Positions 16,562 through 23,330 of a DNA stretch of 64,000 nucleotides are shown here, piece after piece (the first letter of the stretch is position 1; every line of letters starts with the position of its first letter). Position numbers and translations under genes: made by a program. The DNA comes from Nucisporomicrobium flavum. GTDB taxonomy: Bacteria > Actinomycetota > Actinomycetes > Mycobacteriales > Micromonosporaceae. The stretch lies in assembly GCF_016464385.1 (NCBI RefSeq), contig NZ_JADMLH010000008.1, forward strand, positions 191,688 through 255,687, given 5' to 3'. The notes beneath the pieces were generated by a model. That model was not told the DNA's origin, made no database searches, and saw only the letters and a list, made by a program, of their open reading frames with translations.

Positions 16562-17455
16562 ATGACGACGACGGCTGTCTCGGTCCGCGAGGTCGCTCCG
16601 CGCGACGGGCTGCAGAACGAGGAACCCATCCCGGCCGACAACAAGGTCCGGCTCATCGACGCGCTGTCCCGGACCGGGGTACGGCGGATCGAGGCTGTCT
16701 CCTTCGTCCACCCGAAGGCGATCCCGCAGATGGCGGACGCCGACGAGGTGTGGGCGCGGGCGTGGCACAACCCGGATGTGCGGTATTCGGCGCTGATCCC
16801 GAACACGCGCGGCGCCGAGCGGGCGATCAAGGCCGGCTTCCGGGAGATCGAGGTCGTGGTCTCCGCCAGCGACACCCACAACCGCCGGAACCTGAACCGG
16901 TCGACCGAGGATTCGCTGGACGACATCGCCGGCCTGATCCCGCTGGTGCACGACGCCGGGGCGACGCTCGAGGTCATCGTCGCGACCAGCTTCGGGTGCC
17001 CCTTCGAGGGTGACATCGCCCCGGACCGGGTGGCGTCCATCGTGGAGCGGGTCCGCGCCGACGGCGCGGACCGGGTGGCCTTCGGCGACACCACCGGCAT
17101 GGCGACCCCGCGCCGGGTCCGCGACCTGCTGTCGGCCGTACGCCCCGAGCTGCTGCACTTCCACAACACGAGGGGTACGGGGCTGGCGAACGTCCTGACC
17201 GCCCTGGAGCTGGGGGTGACGGAGTTCGACGCGAGCGTGGGCGGGATCGGCGGGTGCCCGTACGCGCCGGGCGCCTCCGGCAACATCGCGACCGAGGAAC
17301 TGGTGCACATGCTCGAGGACATGGGTATCGACACGGGAATTGATCTCGACGAGCTGATCCGGGTGGCGGAACTCGCCGAGGGTCTGCTCGGGCGCACCCT
17401 CCCGTCGGGTGTTCTTCGGGCCGGGCCGCGTACCAGATTGGTCGCCTCCTCCTGA
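16562..17455 (+). CDS. Hydroxymethylglutaryl-CoA lyase family enzyme
   Basis: 297-aa TIM-barrel lyase of the DRE-metallolyase superfamily. REVAPRDGLQNE at about residues 9-20 holds the catalytic Arg-Asp, and GIGGCPYAPGASGN holds the conserved active-site Cys loop of HMG-CoA lyases. It would split 3-hydroxy-3-methylglutaryl-CoA to acetoacetate and acetyl-CoA, the last step of leucine breakdown. The ATG at 16562 is preferred because AGGTGAGGGG precedes it; an ATG at 16553 overlapping the biotin carboxylase stop is possible. The gene follows biotin carboxylase by 5 bp, so the two are one transcription unit. Confidence 0.92.
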   Translation: MTTTAVSVREVAPRDGLQNEEPIPADNKVRLIDALSRTGVRRIEAVSFVHPKAIPQMADADEVWARAWHNPDVRYSALIPNTRGAERAIKAGFREIEVVVSASDTHNRRNLNRSTEDSLDDIAGLIPLVHDAGATLEVIVATSFGCPFEGDIAPDRVASIVERVRADGADRVAFGDTTGMATPRRVRDLLSAVRPELLHFHNTRGTGLANVLTALELGVTEFDASVGGIGGCPYAPGASGNIATEELVHMLEDMGIDTGIDLDELIRVAELAEGLLGRTLPSGVLRAGPRTRLVASS

Positions 17456-17545
17456 CTCATTCTTTGGTCGGTACGGAAAGCGGCCGATCACTTTTCTCCA
17501 TTCGTCTGCGTGACCCTGACTGTGTCGCTTCGTTACCAATACCGA

Positions 17546-17565
17546 GCGGCCGATGTTTCGGCCGC
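17546..17565. other. Short hairpin in the leader of the secreted-protein gene
   Basis: An 8-bp perfect stem (GCGGCCGA with TCGGCCGC) closed by a TGTT loop, 35 bp before the next start codon. There is no U-tract, so it is either a weak terminator for the lyase transcript or a leader structure. Confidence 0.5.
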
Positions 17566-17599
17566 CGGTCACGAGCCGACGACATGAGGGGCGGATCCG

Positions 17600-18766
17600 A
17601 TGACGGGGTGGGGGGTCGAGCGCGAGCGGCGCCCGGCGTGCCGTCCGTCGGTCGTTTCGCCCGCCGGTGGTTCCGCGCCCATGCCGCCTCCCAGCCAGGG
17701 GGCGGAGCGGCAGCGGCGCCGGTCCGGGCGTCCCGGATCCCCCTGGGGTCTGCGCGTCCTGGTCGTCGGCGGCATCGCCGGCGCGGCGTGGCTGCTCTCC
17801 GGGGCCGCCGCCCAGGCCGACGACCGTGACCCGCCGACCGGCCTGCTCGGCGCCGTGGTGCACGACATCACGGCGGCGCCGCACAGCGCCGGCACCGGCA
17901 AGCCCGTCATCGGCATCGGTACCGGCGAGCACAGCGCCGGCGAGCACGGTACCGGCGAGCACGGCACCCGAACCGGCAGGCAAGACGCCGGCAAGCCCGG
18001 CGCCGGTACCAGGAGCGGTGCCGATGAGCAGGGAAAACATCTGATCGACCGGATCCTCACGACGGCCGTCCAGCCGTTGGATTCCGGTGACCGGCACGAC
18101 CTCGGCGCGGTGACCAAGATCCCGAAGCGGCTCGTGGGCGAGGTCACCGGCGGCGCCGGGGGCTCCGCCCTGGGCGGGGCCGTCCGTCAGCTGACCGCCC
18201 CTGTTCGCCTCACCGGCGAGACGGTCGGCATCGGACACATCGTTCCAGCGGTCCAGGCACCGCAGGACCGGCCGCAGCAAGACGAGCCGAAGCTGAACCA
18301 GCCGCAGCAAGACGAGCCGCAGCAGGACCAGCCACAGCAGGACCAGCCACAGCAGAACCGGCCACAGCCGGGAACCGGGGCATCGCCCCAGGTCATCGAA
18401 CCGGCCGCGGCCGCAACCGACGGCACGCACGCGCTGCCGGGCGAGAAGGCCGGCAAGCCCGGGGCCGGCAAGCCCGGGGCCGACGTGCCGCTGGGCAGGA
18501 AGAAGCTCGCGCCGACCAGGTCCGCCGGAGTGCGCGACACGGTCAGCGAGACACCCGATGGTGAGGGACCCGCACAGGTCCGCCTCGGGGCAGCGAACGG
18601 TGCCCCGGCCTCCGGGTCGGGGACAGCGACGGACGGCGGTCCTTCCGCGGCCGTCCTTCCGTCGGCGATCGCCGACAGCACGATGGCCTGCCATCGGCTG
18701 CCGATCGCCACCGAGGTCGAGGTCCGGCGCCACGACGCCGAGGCTCCGACCGCCTCACCTGACTAG
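17600..18766 (+). CDS. Secreted Gln/Pro-rich protein next to a chaplin gene, function unknown
   Basis: 388-aa protein with a long basic N-region (about 48 residues) and one hydrophobic export segment (about 50-70, ending SGAAAQADD, a plausible signal-peptidase site). A low-complexity exported body follows: a Gly/His-rich stretch (EHSAGEHGTGEHG), a middle part with few low-complexity residues, then a PQQDQPQQD repeat at about residues 228-255 and a Gly/Pro/Lys-rich tail. No sorting signal or catalytic motif is visible. AGGGGCGG precedes the ATG. Its position just upstream of a chaplin-repeat gene suggests a surface-assembly role, which is inference only. Confidence 0.7.
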   Translation: MTGWGVERERRPACRPSVVSPAGGSAPMPPPSQGAERQRRRSGRPGSPWGLRVLVVGGIAGAAWLLSGAAAQADDRDPPTGLLGAVVHDITAAPHSAGTGKPVIGIGTGEHSAGEHGTGEHGTRTGRQDAGKPGAGTRSGADEQGKHLIDRILTTAVQPLDSGDRHDLGAVTKIPKRLVGEVTGGAGGSALGGAVRQLTAPVRLTGETVGIGHIVPAVQAPQDRPQQDEPKLNQPQQDEPQQDQPQQDQPQQNRPQPGTGASPQVIEPAAAATDGTHALPGEKAGKPGAGKPGADVPLGRKKLAPTRSAGVRDTVSETPDGEGPAQVRLGAANGAPASGSGTATDGGPSAAVLPSAIADSTMACHRLPIATEVEVRRHDAEAPTASPD

Positions 18767-18773
18767 GGGACGT

Positions 18774-18833
18774 CTCTTCGACGTGGCGGGGCCGCTGGGC
18801 CACCGCCGTCGGGCCCGGTGCCCGGTCGAAGAG
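18774..18833 (+). ncRNA. Candidate structured RNA: compact three-way junction
   Basis: Three abutting helices fold from 60 nt. P1 is 9 bp (18774-18782 with 18825-18833, CTCTTCGAC/GTCGAAGAG). P2 is a 9-bp hairpin with a single bulge (18785-18807: GGCGG/CCGCC plus GGCC/GGCC around GCTG). P3 is a 5-bp hairpin (18810-18824, CGGGC/GCCCG). Only 2-nt joiners separate P1/P2 and P2/P3. It lies 7 nt after the stop of the Gln-rich protein gene and 235 nt before the chaplin gene, with no U-tract. It could be a 3'-UTR element, processing site or leader RNA. Confidence 0.4.
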
Positions 18834-18998
18834 GGTTCAGTGACGACCCGGCCCGATTCCTGAAACCGTTTGCGAACAAGCGGCGAATCAATTCCGTGGC
18901 CGCGGGTCATCACATCACCGCATGCGCAGGCGCCACCACGAGGGCGCACGTCGACGAGCGGGGTCAGGGCATCCGAAATTGCGCCAGGGCACCGCTGC

Positions 18999-19067
18999 GC
19001 CCGTGAGCACCATTCAATTGAATATGCGACTCACCATTCGACAATTGTGAAAGGCACGTTTCTTCTC
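18999..19067 (+). promoter_or_regulatory. AT-rich promoter/leader region of the chaplin gene
   Basis: A local drop in GC just before the chaplin start, including the perfect 12-bp palindrome ATTCAATTGAAT at 19012-19023 and a second ACAATTGT palindrome at 19041-19048. GAAAGG at 19049-19054 is the probable ribosome site. I cannot assign -10/-35 boxes with confidence. Confidence 0.35.
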
Positions 19068-20216
19068 ATGAAGACTTGGGTTCGTAAGACTCTGAGCGCC
19101 GGCGTTCTGGCCGCGGGCGCCCTCCTGCTCGCCCCGGGTGCGGCGCACGCCGACGTCACCCAGACGACGTCCGACAACGTCGGCATCGCCAACGGCACGC
19201 AGGTGTTCACCACGGTCGCCGTGCCGCTGAACGTCGTCGGCAACTCGATCGGCGTCGCGGGCGAGTCCAACGCCGCCGGCCAGGGCATCAACTGGGTCGA
19301 GAGCGGCAAGCACGGCAAGGGTGGCAAGTACAAGCAGCACAGCTCGAACAACACCGGTGTCCTCAACGGCACCCAGGTGCTGCTGCCGGTCACCGTGCCG
19401 GTGAACGTCGTCGGCAACGCGGCGTCCGTGCTGGGTGTGGCCAACGCGGCCGGCTCCGGCGTCAACAAGACCGAGAGCGCCCGTACCGAGGGTGCCAAGG
19501 TCGACCAGGACTCGTCCGGCAACACCGGTGTGCTGAACGGCACGCAGGTGGCCGCGCCGATCAACGTGCCGGTCAACGTCTGCGGCAACTCGCTGGCGAT
19601 CCTGGGCCTGGCGAACTCGCAGGCGGTGTGCGTCAACGGCGGCGGGCACAAGACCGAGAGCATCAAGCAGGACAGCTCGGACAACACCGGGATCGGCAAC
19701 GGTACGCAGATCGCCGCGCCGATCTACGTCCCGCTGAACATCACCGGCAACTCGGCGGCGGTGCTGGGCGAGGCCAACGCGGCCGGTGCCTCAGCGAACG
19801 AGTCCGGCCACCAGGGCGGCGGCATCAAGCAGGACAGCAGCGACAACACCGGCGTGCTGAACGGTACGCAGGTGGCTGCGCCGATCACGGTTCCGGTGAA
19901 CGTCTGCGGCAACGCGCTCGCGATCCTGGGCGAGGCCAACGCGTCGGCGGCGTGCGCCAACGGCACCGGCAACGGTGGCGACAACGGCGGGGACAACGGC
20001 GGTGACAACGGCGGGGACAACGGCGGCTACGACGACGGTGACGACGTCGGCGGCGACGGTGGCTCGCAGGGCGGCGACGACACGTACGGCGAGCACCCGC
20101 GCAAGCACGCCGCCGCCAAGACCGAGGCGACCCCGGTCGACGGCCTCACGCAGAACCTGAGCAACGCGGGTGGCCTGAACGTGGGCGGCCTGGACGTCAC
20201 GGGCCTGCTCAAGTAG
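19068..20216 (+). CDS. Secreted multi-repeat chaplin-domain protein
   Basis: 382-aa secreted protein with a signal peptide (residues 1-28, cut after GAAHA) and five chaplin-like repeats of about 40 residues. Each matches the form NGTQV-x2-P-x2-VP-(V/L)N-V-x-GN-x5-G-x2-N. Repeats 3 and 5 keep the two chaplin cysteines (NVCGN and a later C); repeats 1, 2 and 4 have Val, Val or Thr at the first and lack the second. Low-complexity GGDN units and an acidic linker follow, then a 45-residue tail ending LDVTGLLK. There is no LAXTG sorting signal. Chaplins are amphipathic, amyloid-forming coat proteins of aerial hyphae and spores. Confidence 0.85.
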   Translation: MKTWVRKTLSAGVLAAGALLLAPGAAHADVTQTTSDNVGIANGTQVFTTVAVPLNVVGNSIGVAGESNAAGQGINWVESGKHGKGGKYKQHSSNNTGVLNGTQVLLPVTVPVNVVGNAASVLGVANAAGSGVNKTESARTEGAKVDQDSSGNTGVLNGTQVAAPINVPVNVCGNSLAILGLANSQAVCVNGGGHKTESIKQDSSDNTGIGNGTQIAAPIYVPLNITGNSAAVLGEANAAGASANESGHQGGGIKQDSSDNTGVLNGTQVAAPITVPVNVCGNALAILGEANASAACANGTGNGGDNGGDNGGDNGGDNGGYDDGDDVGGDGGSQGGDDTYGEHPRKHAAAKTEATPVDGLTQNLSNAGGLNVGGLDVTGLLK

Positions 20217-20340
20217 GCAACGGGTCCCGCACAGGGAGACGCGGGTCGGGCCGGTCCCGGGTCTGACCCGTACGGCGCCGCGAGGCGCCGGGCAGTGAAA
20301 AAGAAACCGGTGCTCCTCCACAGCGCCGGCACCCATCGGA

Positions 20341-20371
20341 CGGGAGTCCTCGCAGCCTGCGAGGGCTCCCG
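20341..20371 (+). terminator. Hairpin terminator after the chaplin gene
   Basis: CGGGAGTCCTCGCAG pairs with CTGCGAGGGCTCCCG (15 positions, one G-T pair) around a very tight loop. It has only a short TT after the stem, typical of actinomycete terminators. Confidence 0.65.
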
Positions 20372-20405
20372 TTCGCGTATGGCCCCCAGATGCAAGATGC
20401 GCTAA

Positions 20406-20422
20406 CCTAACGATCGTTCAGG
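20406..20422. promoter_or_regulatory. Putative TetR operator before the carboxyltransferase gene
   Basis: CCTAACGATCGTTCAGG contains the perfect palindrome AACGATCGTT (20409-20418), 24 bp upstream of the GTG start at 20442. It is the inverted equivalent of the site in front of tetR (15 of 17 bases). Confidence 0.65.
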
Positions 20423-20441
20423 CAGTGGCCGAGGGGGGCAC

Positions 20442-21968
20442 GTGGCAATCGACGAGGAAGCGCTGGCACAGGCACGCAAGCGTGCGGTCGCCGGCGGCGC
20501 GGAGAAGTACCACGCCGCGAACGCCGCGAAGGGCAAGCTGTTCGCGCGCGAGCGGATAGCCCTGCTCGTCGACGACGGTTCGTTCGTGGAGGACGGGCTC
20601 TACGCCAACAGCCTCGCGGACGGGCTTCCCGCGGACGGCGTGATCACCGGCTCGGCCCGCATCGACGGGCGCGAGGTGTGCGTCATGGCCAACGACTCCA
20701 CCGTGAAGGCGGGGTCGTGGGGCGCCCGTACCGTGGAAAAGATCATCCGGATCATCGAGCGGGCGTACGCGACCGGCGTACCCATGGTCTATCTGGTCGA
20801 TTCCGCGGGCGCGCGCATCACCGACCAGGTCGACCTGTTCCCTGGCCGGCGCGGAGCCGGCAAGATTTTCCACACCCAGGTGCGCGCCTCAGGGTCGGTC
20901 CCGCAGGTGTGCGCGCTGTTCGGGCCGTCCGCCGCCGGCGGGGCCTACATCCCCGCCTTCTGCGACGTGGTCGCGATGGTCGAGGGCAACGCCAGCATGT
21001 ACCTCGGCTCCGACCGCATGGTCGAGATGGTCACGGGGGAGAAGACCACGCTCGAGGCGATGGGCGGCGCGCGCGTGCACTGCGCGGAGTCCGGCGTCGG
21101 GCACTTCCTGTGCAAGAGCGAGCAGGAGGCCCTGGACGTCGTCCGCTCGTACCTGTCCTACCTGCCGGCGAACTACACGCAGCAGCCGCCGGTCGCGGAG
21201 GCCGGGGAACCGGCCAATGTGGATCTTGGCGCGCTGGTGCCGCAGAGCGAGCGGCAGGCGTTCGACATGCGCCGCTACATCAAGGGCATCGTCGACACCG
21301 GGTCGTTCTTCGAGATCCAGGCGCTGTGGGCCAAGGAGCTGACGATCGGTTTCGCCCGGCTCGACGGCCAGGTCATCGGCGTGGTCGGCAACAACTCGAT
21401 GTTCAAGGGCGGGGTGCTGTTCGTCGACTCCGCCGACAAGGCCAGCCGCTTCGTGCAGCTGTGCGACGCCTTCAACGTGCCGCTGCTCTTCCTCTCCGAC
21501 GTGCCGGGGTTCATGGTCGGCTCGGCGGTGGAGAAGCAGGGCATCATCCGGCACGGCGCCAAGATGATCACCGCGATCTCCGAGGCGACCGTACCGAAGA
21601 TCTGTGTCGTGGTCCGCAAGGCGTACGGCGCCGGCCTCTACGCGATGGCCGGCCCCGGCTTCGACCCGGACGCGACGATCGCCCTGCCCACCGCCAAGAT
21701 CGCGGTGATGGGCGCGGAGGCGGCCGTGAACGCCGTCTACGCCAACAAGATCGCGGCGCTGCCCGAGGAGGACCGCGCCGCCTTCATCGCCGAACGCCGC
21801 GCCGAGTACGAACGCGACATCGACATCCTCCGCCTCGCCAGCGAACTCGTGATCGACGCCGTCGTCGAGCCCGGTGACCTGCGCGGCGAGCTCGTCCGCC
21901 GGTTCGCCGCCGCCCGCGGCAAGGACCGCTCGTTCTCCCGTCGCCGCCACGGCGTCACGCCCGTCTGA
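20442..21968 (+). CDS. Acyl-CoA carboxylase carboxyltransferase (beta) subunit
   Basis: 508-aa carboxyltransferase that moves CO2 from carboxybiotin to an acyl-CoA. Both halves of the crotonase-like fold are present: the N-domain (GPSAAGGAYIPAFCD, where the Gly-Gly pair forms the oxyanion hole) and the C-domain (KAYGAGLYAMAGPGFDPD). The Asp/Ile-type residue that sets acyl-chain choice cannot be read without structure. Context (HMG-CoA lyase, acyl-CoA dehydrogenase) suggests methylcrotonyl- or propionyl-type substrates. The GTG start follows GAGGGGGG. The palindrome just upstream predicts TetR control. Confidence 0.93.
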   Translation: MAIDEEALAQARKRAVAGGAEKYHAANAAKGKLFARERIALLVDDGSFVEDGLYANSLADGLPADGVITGSARIDGREVCVMANDSTVKAGSWGARTVEKIIRIIERAYATGVPMVYLVDSAGARITDQVDLFPGRRGAGKIFHTQVRASGSVPQVCALFGPSAAGGAYIPAFCDVVAMVEGNASMYLGSDRMVEMVTGEKTTLEAMGGARVHCAESGVGHFLCKSEQEALDVVRSYLSYLPANYTQQPPVAEAGEPANVDLGALVPQSERQAFDMRRYIKGIVDTGSFFEIQALWAKELTIGFARLDGQVIGVVGNNSMFKGGVLFVDSADKASRFVQLCDAFNVPLLFLSDVPGFMVGSAVEKQGIIRHGAKMITAISEATVPKICVVVRKAYGAGLYAMAGPGFDPDATIALPTAKIAVMGAEAAVNAVYANKIAALPEEDRAAFIAERRAEYERDIDILRLASELVIDAVVEPGDLRGELVRRFAAARGKDRSFSRRRHGVTPV

Positions 21969-21992
21969 TCAACCCTCCGAAAGGGACACGCC

Positions 21993-23150
21993 ATGGTCGA
22001 CTTCCGGCTCAGCGAGGAGCAGGAGGCGCTGCGGGACACCGTCCGGGACTTCGCCCGCGAGCAGGTCGCCCCGGTCATCGCCGAGCACTACGAGCACAAG
22101 ACCTTCCCGTACGACCTGATCCGCCAGATGGGGAAGATGGGGCTGTTCGGGCTGCCCTTCCCCGAGGAACACGGCGGGATGGGCGGCGACTACTTCGCCC
22201 TCTGCCTGGCCCTCGAGGAGCTGGCGCGGGTCGACAGCAGCGTCGCGATCACCCTGGAGGCGGCCGTCTCGCTGGGTGCCATGCCGATCCATTTGTTCGG
22301 TACGCCGGAACAGAAGAGCCGCTGGCTCCCTCAGCTGACCAGCGGGGAAGCCCTGGCGGCCTTCGGTCTCACCGAGCCGGGCACCGGATCCGACGCCGCT
22401 GCGACCACGACCCGCGCGGTGCTCGACGAGGCCACGGGGGAGTGGGTGATCAACGGCTCCAAGGCGTTCATCACCAACTCGGGCACGGATATCACCTGCC
22501 TGGTGACCGTGATGGCGGTGACCGGCACGAACCCGGACGGCTCCAAGGAGTTGTCGGCGATCATCGTGCCGTCCGGGACCCCCGGCTTCACCGTCGCGCC
22601 CGGCTACTCCAAAGTGGGCTGGTGCGCCTCGGACACGCACGAGCTGGCCTTCGACGACGTCCGCGTACCCGCCGAGAACCTGCTCGGCGAGCGCGGCCGC
22701 GGCTTCGCCCAGTTCCTGCGCATCCTCGACGAGGGGCGGATCGCGATCGCCGCCCTGTCCACGGGTCTCGCCCAGGGATGTGTCGACGAGTCGGTGGCGT
22801 ACGCCAAGGAGCGTCAGGCGTTCGGCAAGCCGATCGGCGCCAACCAGGCCGTCCAGTTCATGATCGCGGACATGGAGATGCGGGCGCACACCGCGCGGCT
22901 CGCGTACTACGACGCGGCGTCGCGCCTGGTCACCGGCGAGGACTTCAAGCACCACGCCGCCCTCGCCAAGCTGTACGCGAGCGAGGCAGCGATGGACAAC
23001 GCCCGGTACGCCACCCAGGTGCACGGCGGCTACGGCTTCATGAACGAGTCGGCGGTGGGCCGGTTCTACCGCGACGCCAAGATCCTCGAGATCGGCGAGG
23101 GCACGTCCGAGGTGCAGCGCATGATCATCGCTCGCCGGCTCGGGCTGTAG
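21993..23150 (+). CDS. Acyl-CoA dehydrogenase
   Basis: 385-aa FAD enzyme introducing the alpha-beta double bond in an acyl-CoA and passing electrons to ETF. Signature 1 is in FGLTEPGTGSDA and signature 2 in the C-terminal EGTSEVQRMIIAR. The catalytic Glu is E369, at the canonical position of short/branched-chain enzymes. Isovaleryl-CoA dehydrogenases have Ala or Gly there and use a different Glu, so this enzyme is less likely to be an isovaleryl type despite the leucine-like neighbourhood. It follows the carboxyltransferase by 24 bp, with AAAGGGA as ribosome site, in one operon. Confidence 0.94.
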   Translation: MVDFRLSEEQEALRDTVRDFAREQVAPVIAEHYEHKTFPYDLIRQMGKMGLFGLPFPEEHGGMGGDYFALCLALEELARVDSSVAITLEAAVSLGAMPIHLFGTPEQKSRWLPQLTSGEALAAFGLTEPGTGSDAAATTTRAVLDEATGEWVINGSKAFITNSGTDITCLVTVMAVTGTNPDGSKELSAIIVPSGTPGFTVAPGYSKVGWCASDTHELAFDDVRVPAENLLGERGRGFAQFLRILDEGRIAIAALSTGLAQGCVDESVAYAKERQAFGKPIGANQAVQFMIADMEMRAHTARLAYYDAASRLVTGEDFKHHAALAKLYASEAAMDNARYATQVHGGYGFMNESAVGRFYRDAKILEIGEGTSEVQRMIIARRLGL

Positions 23151-23156
23151 AGCTTC

Positions 23157-23200
23157 GCGGCTCGGCCTGCGGGGCTCCGCGGCTCGGCCTGCGGGGCTCC
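23157..23200. repeat. Exact 22-bp tandem duplication
   Basis: GCGGCTCGGCCTGCGGGGCT plus CC is repeated exactly at 23157-23178 and 23179-23200, just after the acyl-CoA dehydrogenase stop; the stop region also resembles a partial copy. Non-coding. Confidence 0.9.
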
Positions 23201-23330
23201 GCGGGCCGCGCTGTAGATCTTGGACTCCCGGGCAGGATCCGCGATAAATCCGACGGCGGTTGCGTCGGTTAGTCGACAATCCGCCGTCTGAACTCGGCAT
23301 TCATCATCATGTCTGCCTAGGTTCATTGCC

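Noticed and set aside
17546..17565. Hairpin before the Gln-rich secreted-protein gene considered as a c-di-AMP (ydaO-type) riboswitch
   Set aside because: Only one short stem is visible; the conserved core sequences and pseudo-symmetric helices of that riboswitch are absent.
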